Notes: generated by a model not told the origin, from the letters alone. DNA of 64,000 bases from Actinoalloteichus hymeniacidonis (GCF_014203365.1 NZ_JACHIS010000001.1:3782001-3846000); one strand, 5' to 3'. Shown: positions 20,790-31,992, counted from the first letter of the stretch. Made by a program: numbers and translations.

Positions 20790-21776
20790 TCAGACCTCCG
20801 CCTCCAACATCTCGGCGGTGACCGCGGCATCGGTGTCCGGCACCCCGAGGTCCCTGGCCCGTTTGTCGGCCATCGCCAGCAGCCGCCGGATCCGGCCCGC
20901 CACCGCGTCCTTGGTCATCTGCGGGTCGGCGAGCTGCCCCAGCTCCTCCAAAGACGCCTGCCGGTGGGACAGCCGCAACCGACCGGCCGCGAGCAGGTGC
21001 TCCGGCGTCTCCGGCCCGAGCAGCTCCAACGCGCGCTCGACCTTCGCCGCGGCCGAGACCGCCGCCCGCGCGGAACGACGCAGGTTCGCGTCGTCGAAGT
21101 TCGCCAACCGGTTCGCCGTGGCCCGCACCTCGCGGCGCATCCGGCGCTCCTCCCAGGCCAGCACACTGGAATGCGCGCCGAGCCTGGTCAGCAGGGCACC
21201 GATCGCATCGCCGTCCCGCACCACGACGCGGTCCGCCCCCCGGACCTCCCTGGAGCGCGCCTGCACGCCGAGCCGCCGGGCCGCGCCGACCAGCGCCAAC
21301 GCCGCCTCCGGCCCCGGGCAGGTCACCTCCATCGCGGAGGACCGTCCGGGCTCGGTCAGCGAGCCGTGCGCCAAGAACGCACCTCGCAACGCCGCCTCCG
21401 CGTCGCAGACCCCACCGGACACGACGTGCGCGGGCAGCCCGCGCACCGGCCGCCCCCTCGGATCGAGCAGCCCGGTCTGTCTAGCCAGTCCCTCGCCGTC
21501 GGCGGCGACGCGCGCCACGTAGTGGCTGCCCTTGCGCAGCCCGCCCGAGGTGATCACATGCACCTCGGCGGTATAACCGAACAGATCGTGGATCTCCTTG
21601 CGCAGTCTGCGCGCCACCGAACCCGTGTCGAGTTCGGCCTCCACGACGACCTTCCCGCCCACGATGTGCAGGCCCCCCGCGAAGCGCAGCAGCGACGAGA
21701 CCTCGGCGCGACGGCAACACGTCTTGGTCACCGTCAGCCTGCTCAGCTCGTCCTTGACCGACGCGGTCATCGCCAC
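20790..21776 (-). CDS. whiA: Sporulation/cell-cycle regulator WhiA
   Basis: 328 residues. A DNA-binding protein with a LAGLIDADG-like N-terminal domain and a C-terminal helix-turn-helix. In Streptomyces it works with WhiB in sporulation septation; elsewhere it affects cell division. Seen: [43 protein letters not shown], and the HTH region [31 protein letters not shown]. The GTG at 21776 with GGAGGA upstream is preferred over the ATG two codons later. It follows yvcK by two bases. Confidence 0.96.
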   Translation of the reverse strand: MAMTASVKDELSRLTVTKTCCRRAEVSSLLRFAGGLHIVGGKVVVEAELDTGSVARRLRKEIHDLFGYTAEVHVITSGGLRKGSHYVARVAADGEGLARQTGLLDPRGRPVRGLPAHVVSGGVCDAEAALRGAFLAHGSLTEPGRSSAMEVTCPGPEAALALVGAARRLGVQARSREVRGADRVVVRDGDAIGALLTRLGAHSSVLAWEERRMRREVRATANRLANFDDANLRRSARAAVSAAAKVERALELLGPETPEHLLAAGRLRLSHRQASLEELGQLADPQMTKDAVAGRIRRLLAMADKRARDLGVPDTDAAVTAEMLEAEV

Positions 21777-21778
21777 GA

Positions 21779-22819
21779 TCAGTCCTCCTCTCCCTCGGCT
21801 CGCCGCGCCACACCGCGACCGCCGGAATCCCCGTGCCGACCGTGCGCCCCCGCAGCGGTGAAGGCCTCGGACAGGGCGCGGGCCAACGCCTCGGGATCGT
21901 GTCGCTCCGGCGCTCCCGCCGCCGCGACCCGGCGAAGATGGGCCGTGCCGCCCAGCGAAGCGGCGGCGGTCCGCAATCGGTCCGGTGTCGCCACCGAGTC
22001 CACGTCCGCTACCACCGCATCCACCCGTAGTCGGGGGGCGTGTTCGGAGAGTACGTGCAGGTGTTGTTCCGGTGAGAACCCGGCTGTCTCGCCCGGTTGA
22101 GGGACGAGATTGAGAACGACGACCTTTCTGGCGGCCGTTTCGACGAGTGCCTCATGCAGTTCCGGCACGAGCAGATGCGGCAACACGCTGGTAAACCATG
22201 ATCCGGGGCCGAGCAGAACGACGTCGGCACCTCGGACCGCCTTGACTGCTTCCGGGGTCGCCGTCGGGGTCCGATTCGGACCGGTCGCGTTGTGGAGCCG
22301 GACTCTTTTCACTCGTCCGGGGGTAGTCGCGACGGCGACCTGGCCCCGGATCCGCCGAATCACGGCGGGATCCTCGTCCAAGCCCGTCACATCGGCCTCG
22401 ATGTCCAACGGCTCCGTCGACATCGGCAGCACCCGGCCGTCGATGCCCAGCAGGACCCCGGCCTGATCCAGTGCGGCGACCGGGTCGCCGATCACCTCCA
22501 GCAGCCCGGCCAGCAGCAGATTGCCCACCGCGTGACCGGCCAGTGCCCCGTCACCGCCGAAACGGTGCTCGAACACCTCGCTCCAGGGAGCCGCGCCCAT
22601 CCCGTCGTCGGCGAGCGCGGCAAGGGCCTTGCGGAGGTCCCCCGGCGGCAGCAGCTCCAACTCGCGCCGCAACCGTCCCGACGACCCCCCGTCGTCGGCG
22701 ACGGTGACCACGGCGGTCGGGTGCACCGCGAGTCTGCGCAGGGCAGCGAGCGTGATCTGAAGTCCGTGCCCGCCGCCCAGCGCGACAGCCCGCAGCATCT
22801 CCGACCGCCCCGCCGTCAC
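21779..22819 (-). CDS. yvcK: YvcK/CofD-like gluconeogenesis factor
   Basis: 346 residues. UDP-GlcNAc-binding protein family involved in carbon-source-dependent cell-wall homeostasis (CuvA in Mycobacterium). Seen: [19 protein letters not shown] at the N-terminus, [30 protein letters not shown], and [17 protein letters not shown]. These match the CofD-like fold but not the Fo-transferase. The gene sits in the conserved uvrC-rapZ-yvcK-whiA block. The GTG start overlaps the rapZ stop by four bases. Confidence 0.94.
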   Translation of the reverse strand: MTAGRSEMLRAVALGGGHGLQITLAALRRLAVHPTAVVTVADDGGSSGRLRRELELLPPGDLRKALAALADDGMGAAPWSEVFEHRFGGDGALAGHAVGNLLLAGLLEVIGDPVAALDQAGVLLGIDGRVLPMSTEPLDIEADVTGLDEDPAVIRRIRGQVAVATTPGRVKRVRLHNATGPNRTPTATPEAVKAVRGADVVLLGPGSWFTSVLPHLLVPELHEALVETAARKVVVLNLVPQPGETAGFSPEQHLHVLSEHAPRLRVDAVVADVDSVATPDRLRTAAASLGGTAHLRRVAAAGAPERHDPEALARALSEAFTAAGAHGRHGDSGGRGVARRAEGEED

Positions 22820-23718
22820 TCGCGGCCCAGATCCCGGTGCACGACCTTGACGGTCAATCGGTCCTCGGTGGACAACCGCCGGGACAGCTCCTCGGACAGC
22901 GCGACACTGCGGTGCTTACCGCCGGTGCAGCCAAGGGCCAGCGTCAGATACCGCTTGCCCTCCCGCCGGTAGCCTGCGCTGACCAGTCGCAGCAGTTCGT
23001 GATAGCGGTGCAGGAACTCCTCGGCGCCCTCCTGGGAGAGCACGTAGTTGCTGACATCCGAGTCCTGGCCGGTCTGGTCCCGCAATTCCGGGATCCAGAA
23101 CGGGTTGGGCAGGAACCGGACGTCCATCACCAGATCCGCGTCCATCGGCAGACCGTACTTATAGCCGAATGACAACACTGTGACCCTGGTGCGGGTGCTG
23201 GCCTCGGTACCGAAGGCGTCCTCGATCTTGCCCCGCAGCTGATGCACGGACAGCCCCGTGGTGTCCAGCACCAGGTCGGCCTCCTCGCGCAGTCGCGCCA
23301 ACAGCGCGCGCTCGGCGCCGATGCCGTCGGCCAACCTGCCGTCGCCCTGCAGTGGGTGACCACGGCGGACCGCCTCGAAGCGGCGGATCAGCACCGCGTC
23401 GGTCGCCTCCAGGAACAGCACCCTCGGCTTGTATCCCCTGGCGTCGAGATCCTTGATCACCGAGGCGAGATCCTCGGTGAACGCCCGGCTCCGGACGTCC
23501 ATCACCACGGCGACCCTGGTGATCACCGAGCTCGACCGCGCGCCCAGCTCGACCATCGTCGAGATGAGTTCCGGCGGCAGGTTGTCCACCACGAACCAGC
23601 CCAGATCCTCCAGGCACTTGGCTGCGGTGCTGCGCCCGGCTCCGGACAGCCCCGTCACCACGGCCACCTCGATGCCCGGCTTGTCGTGCGACCCCTCGTT
23701 CTCGGGTGCGCTCGTCAC
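22816..23718 (-). CDS. rapZ: RNase adapter RapZ / nucleotide-binding protein
   Basis: 300 residues. P-loop protein with a Walker [30 protein letters not shown] at residues about 20-48 and the C-terminal domain ending [18 protein letters not shown], typical of RapZ/YvcJ. In E. coli it presents a small RNA to RNase E; in actinobacteria the role is not settled. Its GTG start overlaps the uvrC stop and its stop overlaps yvcK. Confidence 0.94.
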   Translation of the reverse strand: MTSAPENEGSHDKPGIEVAVVTGLSGAGRSTAAKCLEDLGWFVVDNLPPELISTMVELGARSSSVITRVAVVMDVRSRAFTEDLASVIKDLDARGYKPRVLFLEATDAVLIRRFEAVRRGHPLQGDGRLADGIGAERALLARLREEADLVLDTTGLSVHQLRGKIEDAFGTEASTRTRVTVLSFGYKYGLPMDADLVMDVRFLPNPFWIPELRDQTGQDSDVSNYVLSQEGAEEFLHRYHELLRLVSAGYRREGKRYLTLALGCTGGKHRSVALSEELSRRLSTEDRLTVKVVHRDLGRE

Positions 23719-25964
23719 GTCCCCTCCTGTTCCCCGTTCGCGGTACTCCCACTCCTGTCCCCGTTCAACGCCGAATGCACCGCCTCCGCGGTGCGGCGTC
23801 CGACGCCGGGAACCAGGCTGATCTCCTCGATATCCGCAGCCCTCAACCTGCGGAGCGAACCGAAGTGTTTCAGCAGGGCTGCCCTACGGGTGCGACCGAG
23901 CCCGGGAATCTCGTCGAGCGCCGAGGTCGTCATCCGCTTGGACCGCTTCGCCCGGTGGTAGCCGATGGCGAATCGGTGGGCCTCGTCCCGGACCCGTTGC
24001 AGCAGATACAGCGCCTCGCTGGTCCTGGGCAGGATCACCGGATCGACCTCACCGGGCACCCAGACCTCCTCCAACCGCTTGGCCAGCCCGATCACGGCGA
24101 CGTCGGTGATGCCCGCCTGGGCGAGTTCGTCCGCGGCCGCAGCGGCCTGCGGGCCCGCACCGTCGACCACCAGCAGATTGGGCGGGTAGGCGAAGCGGCG
24201 CGGTCTACCGGTCTCCGGGTCCAGGCCGGGTCGAACGGCGGGCATCGCGACCGGGTCGGCGGTCTCCGATGCAGGCTCGGCGCTCTCGGCCGAGGCCAGG
24301 GCGGCGTCCGTCTCGACCATTCCGTCCTCGGCCGCCGGATCCCGCACCGGTTCGTGGCTCGGTGGCGACGCGGGCGGCTCCTCGGCCGTCTCGGCGCGGT
24401 AGCGGGCGAACCGCCTGCGGACCACCTCGGCGATGGACGCGACGTCGCCCCCCTGGGCGCCCTCGCGCACGGCGAATCGCCGGTAGTCGGACTTGCGGGC
24501 GACGCCGTCCTCGAAGACCACCAGCGAGGCCACCACGTCGCTGCCCTGCACGTGGCTGACGTCGATGCACTCGATGCGCAGGGGCGCGCTGTCCAGCCCG
24601 AGCGCCTCCTGTAGGTCCTGCAGGGCCTTGGACCGCGAGGTCAGGTCGCCCGCCCTGCGCAGCTTGTGCTGGGCGAAGGCCTCCGCCGCGTTGCGGGCCA
24701 CCGTGCCCAGCAGGGCCCGTTTGTCGCCCCGGCGGGGCACCCGCAGATTGACCCGTGAGCCGCGCAGTCCGGACAACCACTCGACCATGGCCTCGGTGTC
24801 CTCGGGCAGCCTCGGGACCAGTACCTCCTTGGGCACCGGACTGCCCCCCGCGTCGGCCTGGTCGGCCAGACTCGCCTGCTCCCCGTAGAACTGGCTCAGG
24901 AAGCGGCCGACCAGCATCGGGGAGATCGTGCTGCCCGGCTCCTCCGCCGACTCGTCATCGGCGGACCTGAGCTCGGGCCCCGACCGTTCGCCGGATTCGG
25001 GCGCCGACTCCGCATCGGCGGCGGAAGCGTCGGAATCCGGCTGCGTCGTCGTTTCAGCCAGATCGGCGGAATCGGCGGCCGGGTCCTCGGTCTTGTCGAT
25101 GACCCATCCACGCTGACCTCGGACCCGGCCACCTCGGACGTGGAAGATCTGGACGCCCGCCTCCAACTCGTCCTGCGCGAAGGCGATGACGTCGGCGTCG
25201 GTGCCGTCGCCGAGGACGACCGCCTGCTTCTCCATCGCCCGACGCAGTGCACCGAGGTCGTCGCGCAGGCGGGCCGCGCGTTCGAACTCCAACTCGTCGG
25301 AGGCCGCCTGCATCTCGCGTTCGAGTTTGCGCACCAGGGAGTCGGTGCGACCCGCGAGGAAGTCGCAGAAGTCGTCGACGATCGACCGGTGCTCCTCGGC
25401 GTCGACGCGGCCGACACACGGCGCCGAGCACTTGCCGATGTAGCCGAGCAGGCACGGCCTGCCGATCTGCTGATGGCGGCGGAACACCCCGGCCGAGCAG
25501 GTTCTGGCGGGGAACACCCGCAACAGCAGGTCGAGGGTCTCGCGGATGGCCCAGGCGTGGGCGTAGGGGCCGAAGTACCGCACGCCCTTGCGCCGGGGCC
25601 CCCGGTAGACGAACAACCGGGGGATCTCCTCGTGCAGGGTCACGGCGAGCACCGGGTAGGACTTGTCGTCGCGGTACCGGACGTTGAACCTCGGGTCGTA
25701 CTCCTTGATCCAGGAGTATTCGAGCTGGAGTGCCTCCACCTCGGTGCCGACCACCGTCCACTCCACCGACGACGCGGTGGTGACCATCTGGCGGGTGCGC
25801 GGATGCAGCGTGGCCAGGTCCGCGAAGTACGAGGACAACCGGGAGCGCAGGCTTTTGGCCTTGCCGACGTAGATCACCCTGGCGGTGTCGTCGCGGAATC
25901 GATAGACACCGGGTTCGTCCGGGATGACACCCGATGCGGGGCGGTACGTCGATGGGTCGGCCAC
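23715..25964 (-). CDS. uvrC: Excinuclease ABC subunit C with two low-complexity inserts
   Basis: About 749 residues, longer than the usual 600-670. It makes the incisions in nucleotide excision repair. Order: GIY-YIG nuclease (GVYRF and [13 protein letters not shown], residues about 18-50), a Cys cluster ([22 protein letters not shown]), the UVR motif that binds UvrB ([19 protein letters not shown], about 226-246), an RNase-H-like nuclease ([17 protein letters not shown]), and C-terminal HhH motifs ([16 protein letters not shown]). Acidic Ala/Ser/Glu-rich inserts occupy residues about 293-346 and 524-582. GTG at 25964 is preferred to a start 18 codons earlier because homology begins there. 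Confidence 0.95.
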   Translation of the reverse strand: MADPSTYRPASGVIPDEPGVYRFRDDTARVIYVGKAKSLRSRLSSYFADLATLHPRTRQMVTTASSVEWTVVGTEVEALQLEYSWIKEYDPRFNVRYRDDKSYPVLAVTLHEEIPRLFVYRGPRRKGVRYFGPYAHAWAIRETLDLLLRVFPARTCSAGVFRRHQQIGRPCLLGYIGKCSAPCVGRVDAEEHRSIVDDFCDFLAGRTDSLVRKLEREMQAASDELEFERAARLRDDLGALRRAMEKQAVVLGDGTDADVIAFAQDELEAGVQIFHVRGGRVRGQRGWVIDKTEDPAADSADLAETTTQPDSDASAADAESAPESGERSGPELRSADDESAEEPGSTISPMLVGRFLSQFYGEQASLADQADAGGSPVPKEVLVPRLPEDTEAMVEWLSGLRGSRVNLRVPRRGDKRALLGTVARNAAEAFAQHKLRRAGDLTSRSKALQDLQEALGLDSAPLRIECIDVSHVQGSDVVASLVVFEDGVARKSDYRRFAVREGAQGGDVASIAEVVRRRFARYRAETAEEPPASPPSHEPVRDPAAEDGMVETDAALASAESAEPASETADPVAMPAVRPGLDPETGRPRRFAYPPNLLVVDGAGPQAAAAADELAQAGITDVAVIGLAKRLEEVWVPGEVDPVILPRTSEALYLLQRVRDEAHRFAIGYHRAKRSKRMTTSALDEIPGLGRTRRAALLKHFGSLRRLRAADIEEISLVPGVGRRTAEAVHSALNGDRSGSTANGEQEGT

Positions 25965-26104
25965 CCGCCCAAGCCTACGGGCGGCCCCGGACAACGCTGT
26001 CGGCTCACCCACTGCCACCGCCTCGGGCGGCCGAACAGGCGCCCGCGGAGTCGGGTGTCGGGGTCGGCGACCTGCGATCGCCGGTGTCCGGCCGTCCGCC
26101 TCGG

Positions 26105-27187
26105 CTATCGCGGGGCTTCCTCGGTCCCGGGGCCGTCCCCGACGATCGGCTGCCCCGGCCAGTGGAACTCGGTGGGCCCGGACCCCTCATCGGGCCGGAG
26201 AGCGGCCGAGGCATGCCCGCCGGGAGCCGAGTCCGCCACCGTGGCCGGTTCCGACGCGATCAAGGCATCCGATCCGTCGAGGAGGTCGATCCGCAGGACG
26301 ATCGACGGGGCCGCGGGGTCGGCTCCCGCCTCGGTCAGCAGCTGGGACACGCCTCGGCCGACCCAGACCAACAACAGCACCAACAGCAGGACCGCGATGA
26401 CGGCAGGCAGCATCAGGGCCGGGATCACCAGAGCCTCCGGTTTGAAGCCTCGCCGCCGACGAGGTCCGGTCCGAGGCGCGGGGTCCTCCTGACCGTCGTC
26501 CGGCTGCCAGGTCTGCGATTCCGCGTCCTCGCGGCCCTGGCGGGGCTCCGGCACCGAATGCTCGACGAAGGTCTCCTCGGCCAGCTGTGCCTCGCTGGGC
26601 ACGTCGAACCCGAGGTTCAGGGCCAGCAGCGCGGCGTGCACCTCCGGCGAACTCCACCGTCGGCCACCCCGGTCGAGGCGGGTGATCGTCCTGCGCAAGG
26701 ACTGGTGATCGTTGGCACAGACCAGGTAGTCGCCGAACCGCGCGGCGGACCGGTCCTGTCGCACCTTGAGGTCGGGGCCCGCCACGCACACCAACCCGGC
26801 CACCGCGTCGCTGCGCGCGCCGGAGACCCGCAGGTGCTCGCGTAAGGCGAAGACGAGTCGGGTGACCCGCTCACCGGGATTGGCGTCCTCCTCGGTGCGC
26901 AGGCCTGCGTCCATGCCGTCCACCGTCCAGGTGCCGCTGGTCTCGGCCCGCAGTCTGCCGCCCCGATACCAGGGCAGCGAGCGGAGTTCGACCACGATCA
27001 GCATGGCCGGTGTCAGCAGGATGGCGTGTGCCTGTTGGGTCGGACCGCCCTGCATCGGGATGGGGACCTCGAAGTAGGCCAGGCCCGCCGGTCCGGCCCC
27101 CCGGCCCGTCTCCAGGAGCCGCTGCCTGAACCACGAGCCCGCGGTGCTGGACAGCAGCTTGGCCCGCTGAGTTCCGACGACCTGCAT
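26105..27187 (-). CDS. NERD-like domain protein with one membrane anchor
   Basis: 360 residues. Residues about 10-165 resemble the nuclease-related NERD domain: an N-terminal helix, then [26 protein letters not shown] and WTVDGM followed by [17 protein letters not shown]. This matches the family pattern of a hydrophobic strand with an acidic residue, a G-rich turn and N-P-x2-x-V. A basic stretch (RRRRGFK) precedes a transmembrane helix at about 252-278, and the C-terminal tail of about 80 residues is acidic and Gly/Pro-rich. Function unknown. The ATG at 27187 follows AGGAGG. It lies 140 bases upstream of uvrC. Confidence 0.7.
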   Translation of the reverse strand: MQVVGTQRAKLLSSTAGSWFRQRLLETGRGAGPAGLAYFEVPIPMQGGPTQQAHAILLTPAMLIVVELRSLPWYRGGRLRAETSGTWTVDGMDAGLRTEEDANPGERVTRLVFALREHLRVSGARSDAVAGLVCVAGPDLKVRQDRSAARFGDYLVCANDHQSLRRTITRLDRGGRRWSSPEVHAALLALNLGFDVPSEAQLAEETFVEHSVPEPRQGREDAESQTWQPDDGQEDPAPRTGPRRRRGFKPEALVIPALMLPAVIAVLLLVLLLVWVGRGVSQLLTEAGADPAAPSIVLRIDLLDGSDALIASEPATVADSAPGGHASAALRPDEGSGPTEFHWPGQPIVGDGPGTEEAPR

Positions 27188-27420
27188 GCCGCCTCCTGCA
27201 CCACTGCGCTTCTCGTGCCGCCGGCCGCGATCACACGGCAACCTAGCGCAGCAGCGCACCGAGGCCGAGCCGTGGACGGCGATACCACCGGTACGGCGGC
27301 ATCCCCTCACCCGGCCGGCGCAGGACGGCACGGCGGCCGTCGCCGGCCGTGGTCCGGCCTGCGGGCACCGCGTCACCCGGATGCCGGATGCGGACCGCCC
27401 GATCCAGAACGGGCCCGGGA

Positions 27421-27891
27421 TCAGTTCGCGTGCGGGCTGTATTCGTAGTAGAGCCTGCGCAGCTCACGGATCGCCCGCACGGCGTGCTGGCCGTCGGCGG
27501 CCTGGATGGCCATCACCGCCTCGTACTCGTCGTCGGGCAGCTCCAGCCGCGCCCACGGCGTGCCGTCGGGGAAGGTGACGTCCAGGATCAGCGCCCATTC
27601 CAACCGCTTGGTGCCGGCGAAGTTGCGGACCGTCAGGCCGGTCGAGTCGGCCACCAGCTTGGGGCGCGCGAAGATCAACGCGCCGCAGCCGAGTAGGACG
27701 CCGAGCAGGGCCATCGCGATCTGGTCCGACAGCCGGAAGTACACCCCGGTCGGTGTGTCGCGAAGCAGGGTGGCGACGACGGCGAACACCACGATCAGCA
27801 CCACCGCCGCGCCGATGGCCACCGCCCTGCCCCGGCGTGGCCGGACGACCAGCAGGGATCGCTCGGTGGCCTCGGTGGTCGACTCGCTCAT
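27421..27891 (-). CDS. PH-domain membrane protein (Rv1417-like)
   Basis: 156 residues. Two transmembrane segments (residues about 24-43, AVAIGAAVVLIVVFAVVATLL; about 58-75, IAMALLGVLLGCGALIFA) followed by a bacterial PH-like domain (LVADSTGLTVRNFAGTKRLEWALILDVTFPDGTPWARLELPDDE). Actinobacteria keep this gene directly after ribH. Its role is unknown. The ATG at 27891 overlaps the ribH stop (ATGA). Confidence 0.85.
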   Translation of the reverse strand: MSESTTEATERSLLVVRPRRGRAVAIGAAVVLIVVFAVVATLLRDTPTGVYFRLSDQIAMALLGVLLGCGALIFARPKLVADSTGLTVRNFAGTKRLEWALILDVTFPDGTPWARLELPDDEYEAVMAIQAADGQHAVRAIRELRRLYYEYSPHAN

Positions 27892-28385
27892 CCCTGGCTC
27901 CCGCCTCTCGATTGGCCACGCAGGTCCCGCAGCAGCGCGGCCGCGTCGATCGCCGCGATCGTCGCCTCGTGACCCTTGTCCTCCTGCGCTCCGGGCCGAC
28001 CGCTGCGTGCCACGGCCTGTTCCTCGTTGTCGCAGGTCAGTACACCGTTGCCGACCGGGGTCGACTCGTCGAGCGCCACCCGGGTCAGACCGGCCGTGAC
28101 GGCGTCGCACACGTAATCGAAGTGCGGGGTGCCACCCCGGATGACCACACCCAGCGCAACCACGGCGTCGTGGTCGCGCGCGAGTTGCTGACAGATCACC
28201 GGGAGTTCCACGGCGCCCGCCACCCGTACGACCAGCGGCGGCGGCCCGCCCGCCTCGGCCAGCGCGGCCTCGGCGCGCTCCACCATCGTGTCGACGATCG
28301 CCGCGTTCCAGCGGGTCGCCGCGATCGCCACCCGCATTCCCGCCGCCGAGGGGGTCTCGGCGGTCGGCCTACCGGTTCCGCTCAT
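27888..28385 (-). CDS. ribH: 6,7-dimethyl-8-ribityllumazine synthase
   Basis: 165 residues. Condenses the RibA/ribityl-pyrimidine product with 3,4-dihydroxybutanone-4-phosphate. Seen: [61 protein letters not shown] and [16 protein letters not shown], the classic lumazine synthase signatures. Starts at an ATG overlapping the ribBA stop. Usual neighbours in the flavin operon. Confidence 0.96.
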   Translation of the reverse strand: MSGTGRPTAETPSAAGMRVAIAATRWNAAIVDTMVERAEAALAEAGGPPPLVVRVAGAVELPVICQQLARDHDAVVALGVVIRGGTPHFDYVCDAVTAGLTRVALDESTPVGNGVLTCDNEEQAVARSGRPGAQEDKGHEATIAAIDAAALLRDLRGQSRGGSQG

Positions 28386-29668
28386 CGTTGTGCTCCTGCC
28401 CCGCCGTCCTCGGTTCGCCCGACGGGCGCTTCGAGGTCTCCCAGTTCGTGGCCCATCCGGTCCCGCTTGGTCTGCAGGTACCGCAGGTTCTCCGGGTTGG
28501 GTCGGATCGGCAGCGCGACCCGCCCGGTCACCCGGAGTCCGTAACCCTCCAGGCCGATGCGCTTGTCCGGGTTGTTGGACAACAGCTGCATCGACCGCAC
28601 TCCCAGGTCCACCAGGATCTGCGCGCCGGTCCCGTAATCCCGGGCGTCGGCGGGAAGTCCCAGGGCCAGGTTCGCATCCACGGTGTCCGCCCCGGCGTCC
28701 TGGAGTTGATACGCCTGCAGCTTGTGGATCAGCCCGATCCCGCGCCCCTCGTGGCCACGCATGTAGAGCACGATGCCCCGACCCTCCTCGGCGACCGCGG
28801 CCAGCGCGGCGTCCAACTGCGGGCCGCAGTCGCAGCGCAGCGAACCGAAGACGTCACCGGTCAGGCATTCGGAGTGCACCCGGACCAGGACGTCCTCACC
28901 GTCGCCGATGTCGCCGTACACCAAGGCGATGTGTTCGATCCCGTCGAGCGTGCTGTCGAACCCGTAGGCCCGGAAATTCCCGTGCGGGGTGGGGATGCGG
29001 GCCTCGGCGACCCGCTCGACCTGCTTCTCGAACCGACGTCGATAGGCGACGAGGTCGGCGATGCTGATCAGGGTGATGTCGTGTTCGGCGGCGAACACCT
29101 CCAGCTCCTCGCGCCGCGCCATCTCGCCCTCGTCCTTCTGGCTGACGATCTCGCACAGCACCCCTGCTGGATGCAGTCCGGCGAGCCTGGCGAGGTCGAC
29201 GGCGGCCTCGGTGTGGCCGGGCCTGCGCAGCACCCCGCCCTCCTTGGCCCGCAGCGGCACCACGTGACCGGGTCGCAGCAGGTCGGCGGCGGTGGCGGTG
29301 GGGTCGGCCAGCAGTCGCACGGTGTGGCTGCGGTCGGCGGCGGAGATGCCGGTGGTCACCCCGTCCTTGGCGTCCACGGTCACCGCGTAGGCCGTGCCGC
29401 GTCGGTCCTGGTTGCTGTGGTACATCGGCGGCAGGTCCAGCCGGACGCAGTCCTGCTCGGTGAGTGCCACGCACAGGTAGCCCGAGGTGTGCCGCACCAT
29501 GAACGCCACCAGCTCGGGAGTGGCCCTGGCGGCGGCGAAGATCAGATCGCCCTCGTTCTCCCGGTCCTCGTCGTCGACGACCACGACGGGTTTGCCCTCG
29601 GCGATGTCGGCGACGGCCCGCTCGATCCGCGCCAGGTCGGGCCCGGTGCCCGTGCCGTGCCCGCTCAT
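28382..29668 (-). CDS. ribBA: Bifunctional DHBP synthase / GTP cyclohydrolase II
   Basis: 428 residues. The N-terminal domain makes 3,4-dihydroxy-2-butanone-4-P ([18 protein letters not shown], residues about 27-44; [15 protein letters not shown]). The C-terminal domain opens GTP, with the zinc-binding Cys triad in [19 protein letters not shown], the [10 protein letters not shown] arginine loop and [17 protein letters not shown]. Together they supply both riboflavin precursors. Start overlaps the ribE stop. Confidence 0.97.
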   Translation of the reverse strand: MSGHGTGTGPDLARIERAVADIAEGKPVVVVDDEDRENEGDLIFAAARATPELVAFMVRHTSGYLCVALTEQDCVRLDLPPMYHSNQDRRGTAYAVTVDAKDGVTTGISAADRSHTVRLLADPTATAADLLRPGHVVPLRAKEGGVLRRPGHTEAAVDLARLAGLHPAGVLCEIVSQKDEGEMARREELEVFAAEHDITLISIADLVAYRRRFEKQVERVAEARIPTPHGNFRAYGFDSTLDGIEHIALVYGDIGDGEDVLVRVHSECLTGDVFGSLRCDCGPQLDAALAAVAEEGRGIVLYMRGHEGRGIGLIHKLQAYQLQDAGADTVDANLALGLPADARDYGTGAQILVDLGVRSMQLLSNNPDKRIGLEGYGLRVTGRVALPIRPNPENLRYLQTKRDRMGHELGDLEAPVGRTEDGGAGAQR

Positions 29669-30303
29669 CGGGTCGCCTCCGTCCCCGTCGCGATGCTCGT
29701 GCCGAGAGCAGCGGCCGGCGCGGCCGTGAGCTTCTCCACATACTTGGCCAGCACGTCGACCTCGAGGTTGACCCTGGCACCCGGCGTCCGGTGGCCGAGG
29801 GTGGTCAGTTCCAGAGTGGTCGGGATCAGGCTGACGGTGAAGGAGTCCGCGTCGACGGCCGCCACGGTCAGGGACACGCCGTCGACGGCGATGGATCCCT
29901 TCTCCACGACATAACGGGCCAACGATTGCGGTAGCTCGATTCGGACGAGCTCCCAGTGCTCGGCCGGGGTGCGCTCCAGGACGGCGCCGAAACCGTCCAC
30001 GTGACCCTGCACGATGTGGCCGCCGAAACGAGCGCTGACGGCCAGGGCGCGTTCCAGATTGACGGCGTCGCCCTCGGCGATCCCGTCGAGGTTGCTGCGG
30101 CGCAGTGTCTCGAGCATCACATCGGTGGTGAAGGCGCCGTCGAGGACGTCCACCACGGTGAGGCAGACGCCGTTGACCGCGATCGAATCACCGTGGCGGG
30201 CGTCGGAGACCACCGTGGGGGCGGCCACCGTCAGCCGAGCGGCGTCCGCTAGCCGGGTGACCTCCCGAATCTCGCCCAGTTCCTCCACGATCCCGGTGAA
30301 CAC
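29665..30303 (-). CDS. ribE: Riboflavin synthase alpha chain
   Basis: 212 residues (called ribC in Mycobacterium). Dismutates two lumazine molecules to riboflavin. Two tandem lumazine-binding domains: [12 protein letters not shown] with [13 protein letters not shown] (domain 1), and [13 protein letters not shown] with [12 protein letters not shown] (domain 2). The GTG at 30303 has GGAGG seven bases upstream. No FMN riboswitch consensus is visible in the 200 bases before it. Confidence 0.95.
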   Translation of the reverse strand: MFTGIVEELGEIREVTRLADAARLTVAAPTVVSDARHGDSIAVNGVCLTVVDVLDGAFTTDVMLETLRRSNLDGIAEGDAVNLERALAVSARFGGHIVQGHVDGFGAVLERTPAEHWELVRIELPQSLARYVVEKGSIAVDGVSLTVAAVDADSFTVSLIPTTLELTTLGHRTPGARVNLEVDVLAKYVEKLTAAPAAALGTSIATGTEATR

Positions 30304-30471
30304 TGGTGACCTCCATGACGAGTGACGGCCGCCTGGCGCCGACGTCGGCGGCCCGGTGCGGTGCGCGGTGTGGCAGCGCTGTCCTCGGAGTCTCCCACCG
30401 TTGGCAGCACGGCCCCCAGTCCGGTCCCGATTCGGCGAGGGGTCGAACAATCCACGTCGAACACCGGCGCA

Positions 30472-30491
30472 GGCCCGGCCGTCGCCGGGCC
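30472..30491 (-). terminator. Hairpin after rpe
   Basis: Perfect arms GGCCCGGC and GCCGGGCC with loop CGTC, 14 bases after the rpe stop. Probably separates rpe from the rib operon. Confidence 0.6.
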
Positions 30492-30504
30492 ACGCGGTCG
30501 CGGG

Positions 30505-31233
30505 TCAGTGCGCCGGTCGTGCGGCCGCGGCCTTGTCCCGCAGCGTGGTCACGGCGAGGCCTGCGTCGGGCGCCGAGTAGACGGCGGAACCGGCGACGAA
30601 ACAGTCGACGCCCGCCTCCGCGGCCTCCTCGATCGTCTCCGCGTTGATCCCGCCGTCGATCTCGATGAGCAGCCGCAGGTGCCCGGTCTCCACCAGGTGC
30701 CGCGCCTGGCGGACCTTGGCCAGGGTCGCGGGCAGGAAGGACTGGCCGCCGAACCCGGGCTCCACCGACATCACCAGCAGGGTGTCGTAGTGCCGCAGCA
30801 CGTCGAGGTAGGGCTCCAGGGGGGTGTCCGGCTTCAGCGAGAGACCCGCCCGCGCTCCGGCGGCCCGCAGATCGCGGGCGATGCCCAGCAGGTCGACGGC
30901 GGCCTCGGCATGCACAGTCACGTTGTGCGCCCCCGCCTCGGCGTAACCGACCGCCCACCGCTCGGGGTCCTCGATCATGAGGTGGCAGTCCAGCGGGATA
31001 TCGGTGGCCGCGCGCAAGGCCATCACCACGGGCAGCCCCAGTGTGAGGTTGGGCACGAAGTGGTTGTCCATGACGTCGACGTGCAGCCAGTCGGCGCCCG
31101 GGCTGTCCTCGGTTCCCGCCACGGAGGCGGCCTCCTCCGCCAACCGGGCGAAGTCGGCGGACAGGATCGACGGGGCGATCATCGGCCTGCGAGCTGCGGT
31201 CGAGGACACGGCGCTTTCTGACACGGCGGACAC
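30505..31233 (-). CDS. rpe: Ribulose-phosphate 3-epimerase
   Basis: 242 residues from GTG 31233, or 225 from ATG 31182 where homology begins ([14 protein letters not shown]). Interconverts ribulose-5-P and xylulose-5-P, feeding Tkt. Seen: [49 protein letters not shown] and [10 protein letters not shown], with the metal ligands His, Asp, His and Asp. No Shine-Dalgarno precedes either start, but a TAGACT -10 lies seven bases before GTG 31233, which would make the mRNA leaderless. Confidence 0.93.
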   Translation of the reverse strand: MSAVSESAVSSTAARRPMIAPSILSADFARLAEEAASVAGTEDSPGADWLHVDVMDNHFVPNLTLGLPVVMALRAATDIPLDCHLMIEDPERWAVGYAEAGAHNVTVHAEAAVDLLGIARDLRAAGARAGLSLKPDTPLEPYLDVLRHYDTLLVMSVEPGFGGQSFLPATLAKVRQARHLVETGHLRLLIEIDGGINAETIEEAAEAGVDCFVAGSAVYSAPDAGLAVTTLRDKAAAARPAH

Positions 31234-31240
31234 GGCGCCG

Positions 31241-31246
31241 AGTCTA
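31241..31246 (-). promoter_or_regulatory. -10 TAGACT for a leaderless rpe transcript
   Basis: Lower-strand TAGACT followed by seven bases and GTG at 31233: the TANNNT-N6-7-start geometry of leaderless actinobacterial genes. No -35 match. Confidence 0.45.
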
Positions 31247-31445
31247 AGTGGCCGGTGCGGCCCGATCGGGGAGTCGGGTCCGCGGCGCACCGACGGCGCC
31301 CGCATCGCGGTTCTCCCCCGGTGGTCCGGCGTCGGCTCTCGGAGATCGCCTGGGCCGATCGCACCACGCCCGCCGCAGACCGCTTCGTGACTAGACTCCT
31401 GGCGACCAACGCCCCGGCGAGTGTCCCCCTGGGACTAGGAGCCTC

Positions 31446-31985
31446 GTGTCCGTCCAGCCCATCACGTTCTTCGGTGATCCGGTGCTTCGCACCAGAGCGC
31501 AGGAGGTCGTCGACTTCGACAAGACGTTGCGGGCCCTGATCCAGGACCTCTGGGACACCATGGAACAGCAGGGCGGCGCGGGCGTCGCCGCGCCGCAGAT
31601 CGGCGTGGGACTGCGGGTCTTCGCCTACCACTGTGCAGGCCATGCAGGCCATCTGGTCAATCCCACCGTCCGGGTACTCGACGAGGAGCTCGACGAGCAG
31701 GCCGAGGGCTGCCTGTCCATCCCGGGGATGAGCTGGGAGTGCCGCCGGGCCAACCGGGTGCTGGCGACCGGGTGGAACATGCACGGCGAACCCGTTCAGG
31801 TACCGGGCGAGGGTCTGCTGGCGCGTTGCCTGCAGCACGAGGCCGACCATCTCGATGGCGTCCTCTACATCGACCGACTCGCGCCCGAGGACGCATCGCT
31901 GGTGATGCGCGACATCCGCCAGACCGCGTGGTTCGACGACTCCGCACTCGAGGAGCTCTCGCCCGCGCTGGCACGAAGGAACTGA
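31446..31985 (+). CDS. def: Peptide deformylase
   Basis: 179 residues. Removes the formyl group from nascent proteins using a bound metal ion. The three family motifs are present: [11 protein letters not shown] (motif 1), EGCLSIPG with the metal-binding Cys (motif 2), and QHEADHLDG with both His ligands and the catalytic Glu (motif 3). The GTG at 31446 follows TAGGAG by four bases. TAGACT at 31392-31397 is a -10 candidate. It precedes fmt by seven bases, so addition and removal of the formyl group are encoded together. Confidence 0.96.
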   Translation: MSVQPITFFGDPVLRTRAQEVVDFDKTLRALIQDLWDTMEQQGGAGVAAPQIGVGLRVFAYHCAGHAGHLVNPTVRVLDEELDEQAEGCLSIPGMSWECRRANRVLATGWNMHGEPVQVPGEGLLARCLQHEADHLDGVLYIDRLAPEDASLVMRDIRQTAWFDDSALEELSPALARRN

Positions 31986-31992
31986 GGCGACC

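Noticed and set aside
30304-30504. FMN riboswitch before ribE
   Set aside because: No RFN-element consensus is visible; the gap holds only the rpe terminator and plain sequence.
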